DNA of 10,084 nucleotides from Holosporaceae bacterium (GTDB taxonomy: Bacteria > Pseudomonadota > Alphaproteobacteria > UBA3830): the NCBI GenBank assembly GCA_031269645.1, contig JAISYW010000021.1:1-10084 (forward strand), in the 5' to 3' direction. The notes under the pieces were generated by a model that was not told the origin of the DNA, did no database searches, and saw only the letters and a list, made by a program, of their open reading frames with translations. The first letter of the stretch is position 1. The number at the start of each line of letters is the position of its first letter. A program made the position numbers and the translations under genes. Below, piece by piece: positions 1 to 6,518 of this stretch.

Positions 1-80
1 TTAAATAGGATAATAATTACTTCCCGTCAATTTGCTTTTTTAAAATTAATGGAGATGTTTTAAGGAAATATTTTCCAGCT

Positions 81-109
81 TTGTTTGGTGTAAAATCTAT
101 TTTTATAAA
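81..109 (+). promoter_or_regulatory. Candidate upstream sigma70-type promoter for rpsF
   Basis: A TTGTTT box (81-86) is followed after 17 bases by TATAAA (104-109). The -10 matches consensus at 5 of 6 positions but the -35 at only 3 of 6, in AT-rich DNA where such matches arise by chance. It would start a leader of about 115 bases. A second and better candidate lies downstream at 147-175. The stretch 1-80 holds no gene or clear signal that I can see. Confidence 0.3.
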
Positions 110-146
110 ACGATCGCAAAAAATAATAATTATAATAAATTTAGGA

Positions 147-175
147 TTGCGATTAAAAGCCAAAGGATGTATAAA
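147..175 (+). promoter_or_regulatory. Candidate proximal sigma70-type promoter for the rpsF operon
   Basis: TTGCGA (147-152) lies exactly 17 bases before TATAAA (170-175), giving 4 of 6 and 5 of 6 matches to the consensus boxes. Transcription would begin near 182, leaving a leader of about 50 bases that contains the hairpin at 190-208. The location before a ribosomal protein operon supports it, but it is a sequence match only. Confidence 0.45.
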
Positions 176-189
176 CTAACCTGTTGTGC

Positions 190-210
190 GAAGAGTATGG
201 TACTCTTCCG
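190..210 (+). promoter_or_regulatory. Hairpin with adjacent CCG in the rpsF leader (possible S6:S18 autoregulatory site)
   Basis: GAAGAGTA (190-197) and TACTCTTC (201-208) form a perfect 8-bp stem closed by a TGG triloop. CCG (208-210) lies at its 3' foot, and the rpsF start is 24 bases further on. Bacterial rpsF leaders are known to carry a hairpin with a conserved CCG that the S6:S18 complex binds, mimicking its 16S rRNA site. The hairpin and CCG are seen directly; their role as that element is inferred. The flanking outer stem is weak here (178-181 could pair with 217-219 only partly). Confidence 0.4.
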
Positions 211-232
211 GATATTGGTATTTGACATCAAT

Positions 233-661
233 ATGAATCTTTATGAAAACATTTTTATCGGACGGCAGGACCTGTCTCAGCAGCAAATAGAGGCTCTGGG
301 GGTTAGTCTTTGCCTTTTTATTACGCAAAACACTGGCGAAGTCGTCCGGAGCGAATATTGCGGATTGAGAAATTTGACCTATCCGATCAAAAAGAACCAT
401 AAGGGGCACTATTATCTCATGCAAATAAAAACAGACCATGCAACGATATCCGAATTGGATAGAATTATGAAGATTAATGAAGATATCGTTCGTCATCTGA
501 TCGTAAAAACTACAAAATTTGAAGATAAAGAAAATATAATTTCTCAATTAAAAACTCCCGGCGACGATATTTCAGTTTCAAAGGATATTGGTTATCGTAG
601 TCCTGGTAATAAAATAAATAGTATTGAGATTGAAGGTGAATTGGCTGGTACAGAGGGATGA
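233..661 (+). CDS. rpsF: 30S ribosomal protein S6
   Basis: Ribosomal protein S6 binds 16S rRNA together with S18 in the central platform of the small subunit. The 142-residue protein opens with [15 protein letters not shown], which aligns with the standard S6 N-terminus, and continues with the typical [11 protein letters not shown] strand. The last 30 or so residues form a low-complexity tail, common in alphaproteobacterial S6. An in-frame ATG at 167 would add 22 residues unrelated to S6 and would place the leader hairpin inside the gene, so the start at 233 is preferred. No clear Shine-Dalgarno precedes it. rpsR follows 4 bases after the stop codon. Confidence 0.95.
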   Translation: MNLYENIFIGRQDLSQQQIEALGVSLCLFITQNTGEVVRSEYCGLRNLTYPIKKNHKGHYYLMQIKTDHATISELDRIMKINEDIVRHLIVKTTKFEDKENIISQLKTPGDDISVSKDIGYRSPGNKINSIEIEGELAGTEG

Positions 662-665
662 TTTT

Positions 666-941
666 ATGAGAGATAGACCTAGATCAGAAAATAAATTAAG
701 AGGAAAAGATAGAATGTCCTCTTGGAAAAGGATGAATGTTAAGAAAAAAGTCTGTCCTTTCGAAAGTGGGGCATTAAAAATCGATTATAAAGATCCTCGC
801 ACTCTTCAGAAATTCATATCCGAAAGAGGAAAGATTATGCCTTGTCGGGTGTCTATGGTTTCGGCCAAGAATCAAAGAGCTTTGGCTTTAGCTGTTAAGA
901 GAGCGAGATATCTGGCGCTTTTACCGTATGTTGCCAAGTAA
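666..941 (+). CDS. rpsR: 30S ribosomal protein S18
   Basis: S18 is the partner of S6 on the 30S platform. The 91-residue protein carries the family core [19 protein letters not shown] and ends in the diagnostic Val-Ser-Ala-Lys-Asn-Gln-Arg through Ala-Leu-Leu-Pro-Tyr-Val. The ATG at 666 is chosen because AGAGGG (652-657) sits 8 bases before it, overlapping the end of rpsF. An in-frame upstream start at 624 would only add rpsF-overlapping residues. The 3' end overlaps the next gene by 14 bases, so the two are probably translationally coupled. Confidence 0.95.
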   Translation: MRDRPRSENKLRGKDRMSSWKRMNVKKKVCPFESGALKIDYKDPRTLQKFISERGKIMPCRVSMVSAKNQRALALAVKRARYLALLPYVAK

Positions 942-1851
942 GAGTTCAAATCACAATATTCTAATTGCTGTTTTTCTTGGAATTTGTAGTCTTTTTGTTA
1001 CCCTGGAAAGCCGCTTTATTCAAATAAAGTTTTTGTTGTCGTTTCTAAATGTTCCTCTGTTGTTTTCTTATCTTTCATACGGTCCTAAATGTGGCTTTAT
1101 CTCTTCTGTCGTTGTTGGTATTCCGATATTCTTTTTCTTTTCGTTAAATAATTTCCTTGACATTTGTTTGAATATGATTGCTCCAGCGATAATGCTAGGA
1201 TGTTTCTCCACAAAATATATTGTTAAAGAACGTAAAATTTGGTGGTATCCGGAAACGCTTTTGTTGCAAAATTTTGCGCTATTTTCTTTTATCATACTGG
1301 TTTTATGCTCGTTTACATTTCGCTCTGAAGATATGGTTCTAAAAATTCTTCAAGAAGCAAGACGTCCTATTATAAAATTTATGCGTGATGTGGATGAGTT
1401 CCAAACTCGCCAAATTTGGTGCGCCATAAACGCTTTCGTGAAATATGCAGCTGGCATTGAAGTGCTTTGCAACATGTTTTCGACGCTTTCTAATTTTTAT
1501 ATTGCGTATTTGATTGGTAAAAAAACACAAACAAATATTCGGACAGAGTATAATTTTTTGGAATTGCGTATACCTAGTTGGTTAGCAATTTTTCCGCTTG
1601 TCGCTTTAACGGCGACGTACTTTTTTCCTGATTTTTCATTTGTGTTTTGTGGATTGTTCGTCGTTGGTTTGTTTGCGCCTATTGTTAGCGGTATTTCTCT
1701 GGTCCATTACATAGCGAAAACAAAAAACTCCAGATATATATTGGTAATATTTTATGTTGGAGCGTTTATATTTCCGATATTATTTTTCCCTTGCGTAGTT
1801 ACGTTAGCGATTATCGATAGTTTTCATTCTTTACGCAAAAGTATTCGTTAA
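928..1851 (+). CDS. DUF2232-type polytopic membrane protein
   Basis: This 307-residue protein is very hydrophobic, with about seven or eight predicted membrane spans: roughly residues 10-27, 32-50, 55-72, 78-93, 113-130, 170-195, 215-255 and 270-297. A longer polar loop lies at about 130-165. In alphaproteobacteria a DUF2232 protein of this size and topology commonly sits between rpsR and rplI. The assignment rests on that position plus topology, because I see no catalytic motif. Its molecular function is unknown. The start overlaps rpsR by 14 bases and has no obvious ribosome binding site, which fits coupling to rpsR translation. rplI does not follow. Confidence 0.75.
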   Translation: MLPSKSSNHNILIAVFLGICSLFVTLESRFIQIKFLLSFLNVPLLFSYLSYGPKCGFISSVVVGIPIFFFFSLNNFLDICLNMIAPAIMLGCFSTKYIVKERKIWWYPETLLLQNFALFSFIILVLCSFTFRSEDMVLKILQEARRPIIKFMRDVDEFQTRQIWCAINAFVKYAAGIEVLCNMFSTLSNFYIAYLIGKKTQTNIRTEYNFLELRIPSWLAIFPLVALTATYFFPDFSFVFCGLFVVGLFAPIVSGISLVHYIAKTKNSRYILVIFYVGAFIFPILFFPCVVTLAIIDSFHSLRKSIR

Positions 1852-1887
1852 GATTTTCTTTCCAAGAATAATTATGAACAAGTCATT

Positions 1888-1923
1888 GGGCTTTTTTGTT
1901 AACCTTCGTTAACGATAAAGCCT
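1888..1923. promoter_or_regulatory. Long imperfect inverted repeat with GTTAAC core, upstream of a sigma54 promoter
   Basis: Bases 1888-1903 and 1908-1923 form a 16-position dyad around the tetraloop CTTC. One T/T mismatch (1895/1916) and two G/T pairs interrupt it. The centre is GTTAAC-CTTC-GTTAAC. No T-run follows on either strand, so it is not a standard intrinsic terminator. It is centred about 78 bases before the predicted sigma54 start site, within reach of an enhancer-binding activator. It could also end or stabilise the rpsF-rpsR-DUF2232 transcript. A CtrA site is less likely because its two TTAA halves are six bases apart, not seven. Confidence 0.45.
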
Positions 1924-1956
1924 CAAAATCAATTTAATTGTTTAATTTCTGAACGC

Positions 1957-1973
1957 TTGGCACGATTTTTGCT
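1957..1973 (+). promoter_or_regulatory. Sigma54 (RpoN) -24/-12 promoter for the lytic transglycosylase
   Basis: TTGGCACG (1957-1964), four bases, then TTGCT (1969-1973) fits the established sigma54 core YTGGCACG-N4-TTGCW at every specified position, with the exact 10-base interval between the GG and GC dinucleotides. It is correctly oriented in an intergenic region and predicts a start near 1984. That is about 48 bases ahead of a GTG start with a strong Shine-Dalgarno. Such promoters require an AAA+ enhancer-binding protein, for which the dyad at 1888-1923 is a candidate site. Confidence 0.75.
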
Positions 1974-2031
1974 CCTTATTCTAATGAATGTTTTGGATTT
2001 TAGAACCAAAGCAAAATTTAAGGAGTAGCAA

Positions 2032-2781
2032 GTGTGTTTTAGCAGAATAATAATGATGTGTTGCATAAGTATATTTTGTTTTTTCGCAAATGCCATCAAA
2101 AGTAACTCAAAAACTACCAATTCTCCGATCGGATATTTTGGACAGCATGATTTGTGTGAAAGCGAAATTGTGAAAGTAGAGAAAAAACATGGTTTCCCTC
2201 ATAGATTATTTATGGCTATCGGAACTGTCGAATCTGGACGTAGTATGGATTGCAAAACTAAAAGACCATGGCCATGGACCATTTGCGCAAACGGAAAAAG
2301 CTACTATTTCTCAACCAAGAGCGCGGCGATTGCGGCCGCAAAAAGATTGATATCTAGGGGCATAAGAAACATAGACGTTGGCTGCATGCAGGTAAATTTG
2401 TTGCACCATAGTGACGCTTTTAAAACTCTAGAAGAGGCATTTACTCCTAAGTACAATGTCGCCTATGCCGCTAAATTTTTTATGCAATTAAAAAATACAT
2501 ACAATTCCTGGACACATGCAGTTGGATATTATCACTCAAAAGCAGCCAGATATTATAAACCGTACTGTACTATGGTTTATAATACATGGAAAAAAGTTAG
2601 GGATTTAGCAATCAATCATTCCCCGAGAGTCCAACAAGCAGCTTCTGAAATTAAATCCAACATATTTTTACCGTCATATTATTCGCTTATAGACACTAAA
2701 ATTTCAGCAAAATTGCATCAATTAGGGAGAAAAACACTTATACGCAATGCTCCTAAGTTTTTTACAAACGAAAACAAATGA
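2032..2781 (+). CDS. Secreted lytic transglycosylase (SLT domain)
   Basis: This protein is predicted to cleave peptidoglycan glycan strands in the periplasm, forming 1,6-anhydro-muramyl ends. It has 249 residues. A signal peptide (about residues 1-21, hydrophobic core then Ala-Asn-Ala) is followed by the SLT fold. The likely catalytic glutamate is E67 in Gly-Thr-Val-Glu-Ser-Gly. Further family signatures are Pro-Trp-Pro-Trp-Thr-Ile, the Asp-Val-Gly-Cys-Met-Gln-Val-Asn strand, Asn-Val-Ala-Tyr-Ala-Ala and Ala-Val-Gly-Tyr-Tyr-His-Ser. The last 50 or so residues lack a recognisable domain. A GTG start is chosen because AAGGAG (2020-2025) lies 6 bases before it; ATGs at 2053 or 2056 would cut the signal peptide. 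A sigma54 promoter precedes it, and a phosphoesterase gene follows after 29 bases. Confidence 0.88.
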   Translation: MCFSRIIMMCCISIFCFFANAIKSNSKTTNSPIGYFGQHDLCESEIVKVEKKHGFPHRLFMAIGTVESGRSMDCKTKRPWPWTICANGKSYYFSTKSAAIAAAKRLISRGIRNIDVGCMQVNLLHHSDAFKTLEEAFTPKYNVAYAAKFFMQLKNTYNSWTHAVGYYHSKAARYYKPYCTMVYNTWKKVRDLAINHSPRVQQAASEIKSNIFLPSYYSLIDTKISAKLHQLGRKTLIRNAPKFFTNENK

Positions 2782-2810
2782 TATACCATGGCTAGCGATT
2801 GGAGTTATCA

Positions 2811-3620
2811 ATGAAAATCTTGATATGCGGAGATGTGGTTGGTCGTTCCGGAAGAGAGTCAGTTGCCAAATATCTTCCGGATTTAAAAAAGAAATTATCA
2901 ATTGATATTGTTATCGTAGACGTCGATAATGCGGCGCATGGTTTTGGTATAACTAAAGAAATAGCGTATCAGTTTTTCGATCTTGGAGCCGATGTTTTAA
3001 CGAGCGGAAATCACTTATTCGATCAAAAGGAAGCTATTTCCTTATTGGAAAAGGAAAAGAGATTTTTACGTCCCGCAAATATGGCTGATGTTGTGCCTGG
3101 TAGCGGAATCATAGAAATAATTACCAACAGCTGTCAGAAAGTATTAGTCGTTCATCTTTTGGGACAAAGGGATATGCCGATTATCGGGGAAAATCCTTTT
3201 AATTTTATGGATAAACTGCTTCAGAAATATAAAATTAAACGAAATATTGACGTAATTGTTGTTGAGTTTCACGCAGAAACTACTTCCGAAAAAATTGCTC
3301 TTGGCCATTATCTTGACGGTCGTGTTTCTGTAGTTGTTGGAACTCATACCCATGTGCCGACTGCCGACGCCGTCGTTTTAGAATCTGGAACTGCGTTTCA
3401 AACGGATATAGGCATGTGCGGCGATTACGATTCAGTTATCGGAATGCACAAACAAGCCATTATCGATAAATTTGTAAAAGGATACGGTGCAAAATTTGCG
3501 CCGGCAACTGGGGAGGCTACGTTTTGCGCTTCATTAGTGGACGTCGACGACAAAAAAGGACTTGCAACTGCGATTATGCCACTAATTCTAGGCGGGAAGC
3601 TGAAATTTTCTTCTTTGTAG
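2811..3620 (+). CDS. YmdB-family metallophosphoesterase (TIGR00282 type)
   Basis: This 269-residue protein matches the YmdB-like calcineurin-fold phosphoesterases, some of which hydrolyse 2',3'- or 3',5'-cyclic nucleotides. Metal-site motifs are all visible: Gly-Asp at D8, Asp-Asn at 39-40, Gly-Asn-His at N67-H68, Phe-His-Ala-Glu at H154, and Gly-Thr-His-Thr-His at H179/H181. The conserved Thr-Asp-x-Gly-Met-Cys-Gly-Asp-Tyr-Asp-Ser-Val-Ile-Gly-Met segment follows. The usual metal-ligand glutamate (family Asn-Gly-Glu-Asn) is aspartate here (D39). ATG 2811 is preferred over an upstream TTG at 2799, because GGAG (2801-2804) is spaced 6 bases from it. It follows the transglycosylase by 29 bases and probably shares its transcript. 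The physiological substrate is unknown. Confidence 0.9.
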   Translation: MKILICGDVVGRSGRESVAKYLPDLKKKLSIDIVIVDVDNAAHGFGITKEIAYQFFDLGADVLTSGNHLFDQKEAISLLEKEKRFLRPANMADVVPGSGIIEIITNSCQKVLVVHLLGQRDMPIIGENPFNFMDKLLQKYKIKRNIDVIVVEFHAETTSEKIALGHYLDGRVSVVVGTHTHVPTADAVVLESGTAFQTDIGMCGDYDSVIGMHKQAIIDKFVKGYGAKFAPATGEATFCASLVDVDDKKGLATAIMPLILGGKLKFSSL

Positions 3621-3636
3621 AGAGATTATCGTAGCG

Positions 3637-3654
3637 TTTAATTCTTGAGTTAAA
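3637..3654. terminator. Weak AT-rich hairpin between convergent genes
   Basis: TTTAATT (3637-3643) can pair with AGTTAAA (3648-3654) around a CTTG loop, between the phosphoesterase stop and the GT2 stop. The location suits a bidirectional terminator, but the stem is weak, includes a G/T pair and has no flanking T-run. Confidence 0.22.
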
Positions 3655-3661
3655 ATAACCG

Positions 3662-4597
3662 TTACTTAATGACGTCTCTTACAATATAAATGGGGCGTTG
3701 CTTCGATTCGTCATATATGCGTCCAACATATTCTCCAATAATGCCTAAACTTATCAATTGCACTCCTCCAAGAAAGAGCATTGCAATCATTTGGGACGCA
3801 TACCCTGGCACATCGATACCGCATAATAAGACTCTAAAAAATATCCATATTCCTTTACAGAACGATAAAAATGTTATTAATAATCCAAAATAAATTGAAA
3901 GTTTCAACGGAAAAACAGAAAAAGACGTAATTCCGTCAACTGCGTAATTCCATAGTTTCACGTAGGACCATTTGGAAACGCCTTTAAATCTCTTCGGACG
4001 TTTATATTCGATAACTGCGGTTTTAAATCCTGCGAATGCAAATAATCCCTTCATAAAACGCTTGCGTTCTGGAAAATTTTTCAAAGCGTTCACCACCTTG
4101 CGATCCATCAGCCTAAAATCGCCTACGTTTTCTGGTAGTTTAAGATCAGATAGCCAATTGTGTACTTTATAGAACCATTCGGCAGTTATTCGTTTAAAGA
4201 TAGTGTCTTGCGATCTATCTATTCTTTTAGCCAGAACAACTTCGAATCCTTCTTTCCATTTTTTTATCATATCCGCAATTAAATCTGGGGAATCTTGCAG
4301 ATCACAATCGATTGGTATAAGGCAATTTCCGTCGCAAAAATCAATTCCTGCAGTTAAAGCTGCGTCTTTTCCAAAATTTCGCGAAAGATCTATAATCTTT
4401 ATTTGAGAATATTTTTTTTTATTATGCACGAGTAAATCAAGTGTGTTGTCTTTACTTCCGTCGTTTATACATAAAATCTCAAACGAAAGTTTTATATGTT
4501 TTAGAATAGGAATTAACGTTTTAAAAAACGTATCTACCGATTCCGATTCATTATAAAATGGAACAACTATACTAATATCTACTACTTTTTTTTGCAT
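3662..4597 (-). CDS. GT2 polyprenyl-phosphate glycosyltransferase (GtrB/ArnC/DPM1-like)
   Basis: The 311-residue protein is predicted to move a sugar from a nucleotide donor to undecaprenyl phosphate at the cytoplasmic face of the inner membrane. The GT-A fold is shown by Val-Val-Pro-Phe-Tyr-Asn-Glu (11-17), Asn-Asp-Gly-Ser (45-48), the metal-binding Asp-Cys-Asp-Leu-Gln-Asp (97-102) and Gly-Asp-Phe-Arg-Leu-Met-Asp (159-165). Two membrane spans follow at about 232-255 and 268-290, as in GtrB-type enzymes. The start lies 16 bases inside the upstream GT39 gene, so they are coupled; the pair probably acts as carrier-charging enzyme plus transferase. The sugar cannot be told from sequence. An A8 run directly follows the start codon, and an A9 run encodes K60-K62. 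Confidence 0.9.
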   Translation of the reverse strand: MQKKVVDISIVVPFYNESESVDTFFKTLIPILKHIKLSFEILCINDGSKDNTLDLLVHNKKKYSQIKIIDLSRNFGKDAALTAGIDFCDGNCLIPIDCDLQDSPDLIADMIKKWKEGFEVVLAKRIDRSQDTIFKRITAEWFYKVHNWLSDLKLPENVGDFRLMDRKVVNALKNFPERKRFMKGLFAFAGFKTAVIEYKRPKRFKGVSKWSYVKLWNYAVDGITSFSVFPLKLSIYFGLLITFLSFCKGIWIFFRVLLCGIDVPGYASQMIAMLFLGGVQLISLGIIGEYVGRIYDESKQRPIYIVRDVIK

Positions 4598-6072
4598 TTT
4601 CCAGATTTTTCCGTAACGTTTATAAATGCATAATATACAATATAACCATTGATTATATTGATAATATTTTCAAATAGTATGTGTTTCTTGTAAAGATTCT
4701 TGAAAAATTTTATTTTGTCATCATTTTTAGCGCACAAAAGAGTAACAACAACATCAGCGTTTTTAGGGTATGTATCATAAATATGAAACAGGTCGTAGCG
4801 TTTGCAATCGTATAAAGATGGAGAATCTCGCAGATAAATATGCAGTGCGGCAGTCGATTTATCGGCTTTTAAAATCGTCATTTTTTCATTTCCGAATTGT
4901 TTGCGCCAATTTTCATCTATGTGCGAAGCGATTCCTCTGATATTTATGGCGTTTGTTGGATCGTATTCTCTCAAAAAATATCTAGCGCCGCCAAGTTTTA
5001 TAGATAAAATTAATGCAAAAATGATCGATATATATTTTACAAAGTCAAATAATCGTTTTGGATTGATTTCGTTTTTATTGATAATCAGTAGATAAATCCC
5101 CAACGTCATAAACATATTAATTCCCCAAAAACTTCCTATTCTCATGCCGCTTATAAGGGAGATCAAAAACAATAGTGTATTAGGAATGATCGTAATAAAT
5201 AAGATAAATTTCTCTTCCAGCGAATAGCGCGCGTATCCAGACGGCAAAACATTCATTTTTCCGCAATAAGAATGCGTAAACGCCCAAAACGATGTCGAAA
5301 AAAACAACAATTGCATCAACAAAAAATTAAATGCAGAAAAAAAATCTTTTGGCGCGCGCGTTGATTTACTTAAGGCGTATTCGATTGTTACAAAATGGCT
5401 GTTATATATCCAATATATATGCCACGATATACATACGAGGAATGTGGCGACTACAATATACGGCGTTTGAGTTTTGAACAAACGCCAGCATTTTTTATGG
5501 AAAAGCAGAAACAAACCCAAACATCCTATATATAAAAGCGCAAAATATTTTCCGATAAAAGCTAAGGCGGAAGCTACCCCTAGTGCAAAGGCATCTTTTT
5601 TTTTGTTAAATTTTAACAAGCGAACAAAAAAAAAGAACATTGCCGGAAATAATGAGATCAAAATTGTGGTAGCGTTAAATTTTTCGTTTCCAAAAACTGC
5701 GCAAACAGAAGCCATGAATATTAATATTGCGGCATATGATTTCATTTCGTCTTCGAAAATCAGCATGGAAATTTTAAATATAAAGTAAAATCCCAATAAC
5801 AAATTCAATTGCGTTAAAATGTATAAAGACTCGGGACATGAAAAGAAAATTTTATAAAAAAAGTACGAAATCCATGAAAACAGCGGAGGATGTTTTGCGT
5901 AACCAAGCTGTAATTCCTTTCCCCAGTATAGGTTCTCGATCATATCGTGTGGAATGAGATTTCTAAAAACAAGCGGAATTACGGAAAATGTTACAATATA
6001 AACAAAGATTAATCGGTTAAAACGGTTACGCCAAAATCGTATAAACTTATTTATTTCTGTTATTGATCGCAT
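4582..6072 (-). CDS. GT39-family (ArnT/PMT-like) integral membrane glycosyltransferase
   Basis: The 496-residue protein has about ten or more predicted membrane spans. Its N-terminal signature is that of GT39/PMT_2 enzymes: Pro-His-Asp-x-x-Glu (D43, E46) in the first periplasmic loop, then Gly-Tyr-Ala-Lys-His-Pro-Pro-Leu (58-64). These enzymes use a polyprenyl-phosphate sugar to glycosylate lipid A, other lipids or proteins on the periplasmic side. The C-terminal 120 or so residues are a mostly soluble periplasmic domain. The start overlaps bamE by 26 bases without a visible Shine-Dalgarno, which suggests coupling; the end overlaps the GT2 gene that likely makes its donor. Runs of nine identical bases at 5596-5604 and 5626-5634 encode Lys and Phe stretches. 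Acceptor and sugar are unknown. Confidence 0.85.
   Translation of the reverse strand: MRSITEINKFIRFWRNRFNRLIFVYIVTFSVIPLVFRNLIPHDMIENLYWGKELQLGYAKHPPLFSWISYFFYKIFFSCPESLYILTQLNLLLGFYFIFKISMLIFEDEMKSYAAILIFMASVCAVFGNEKFNATTILISLFPAMFFFFVRLLKFNKKKDAFALGVASALAFIGKYFALLYIGCLGLFLLFHKKCWRLFKTQTPYIVVATFLVCISWHIYWIYNSHFVTIEYALSKSTRAPKDFFSAFNFLLMQLLFFSTSFWAFTHSYCGKMNVLPSGYARYSLEEKFILFITIIPNTLLFLISLISGMRIGSFWGINMFMTLGIYLLIINKNEINPKRLFDFVKYISIIFALILSIKLGGARYFLREYDPTNAINIRGIASHIDENWRKQFGNEKMTILKADKSTAALHIYLRDSPSLYDCKRYDLFHIYDTYPKNADVVVTLLCAKNDDKIKFFKNLYKKHILFENIINIINGYIVYYAFINVTEKSGKCKKK
5595..5635. repeat. T9/A9 inverted repeat inside the GT39 gene
   Basis: C-T9-G (5595-5605) and C-A9-G (5625-5635) are perfect 11-base reverse complements separated by 19 bases. 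That interval contains a further GTTAAA-T-TTTAAC dyad (5605-5617). The arms encode the Lys run near residue 158 and the Phe run near residue 148. They are potential slippage sites. Homopolymers of this length are less surprising in AT-rich DNA than the G9 tract. Confidence 0.5.
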
Positions 6073-6460
6073 TATTAGCTTTTGTTTTGGCTTGTTTTTC
6101 TGACATTAACTCCGTAACATCATCATCGGCAAGTATTTCGTCGTTTTTAGATAGCTTAACTCTCTCTATTGACGTTAGAGTTTTATTTGAATCAAATTGC
6201 ATTTTTACGACAAATCGATTCTTTAGCTCTACGCCTTGAAAAGCTATTTCTTTTGATTTTCCTCCAATGTATATCCAAGTTAGATTATTTTTATGCAAAG
6301 AAGGAGTTCCACATTTTTCAAGAATTTCTGCCATGGTAGTTTTTCCGACGATAAAGCTATTGATATGATCTTTTACTACTACATTTCCCCTAAAATTAAT
6401 CAATGGCTGGCATGCCGATAGAACAAAAAAAATTCCGGCAACTAAAAAAGCACGCTTCAT
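6047..6460 (-). CDS. bamE: Outer membrane assembly lipoprotein BamE (SmpA/OmlA family)
   Basis: BamE is a small lipoprotein of the BAM complex, which inserts beta-barrel proteins in the outer membrane. The 137-residue product has a short signal peptide ending in the lipobox Leu-Ser-Ala-Cys (lipidated C17). The family pattern follows: Val-Gly-Lys-Thr-Thr-x-x-Glu-Ile-Leu-Glu-Lys-Cys-Gly-Thr-Pro, then Trp-Ile-Tyr-Ile-Gly and Val-Val-Lys-Met-Gln-Phe-Asp. The C-terminal 30 residues are charged and probably disordered. ATG at 6460 is chosen over an in-frame TTG at 6472, because it gives the expected n-region and has GGATGA just upstream. It lies 58 bases after the M50 gene and overlaps the GT39 gene by 26 bases. 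Confidence 0.85.
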   Translation of the reverse strand: MKRAFLVAGIFFVLSACQPLINFRGNVVVKDHINSFIVGKTTMAEILEKCGTPSLHKNNLTWIYIGGKSKEIAFQGVELKNRFVVKMQFDSNKTLTSIERVKLSKNDEILADDDVTELMSEKQAKTKANNAINNRNK

Positions 6461-6518
6461 CTCATCATCCAAATAGAATACGGGATAAATCTAATAGTTA
6501 TCGGCAGAAATAGCAACG

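Noticed and set aside
113..153. Inverted repeat ATCGCAA/TTGCGAT upstream of rpsF
   Set aside because: Seven base pairs around a 27-base AT-rich loop; it would overlap both candidate promoters and is weak as a structure.
167..232. Upstream in-frame ATG giving a 22-residue extension of S6
   Set aside because: The extension has no similarity to S6, while Met at 233 matches the family N-terminus; the extension would also cover the leader hairpin and the best -10 box.
1899..1912. CtrA-type site (TTAA-N7-TTAA)
   Set aside because: The interval between the two TTAA halves is six bases rather than seven; kept only as part of the dyad feature.
2266..2277. Perfect 12-bp palindrome CCATGGCCATGG
   Set aside because: It is explained by the codons for the conserved Pro-Trp-Pro-Trp segment of the transglycosylase; no other sign of a binding site.
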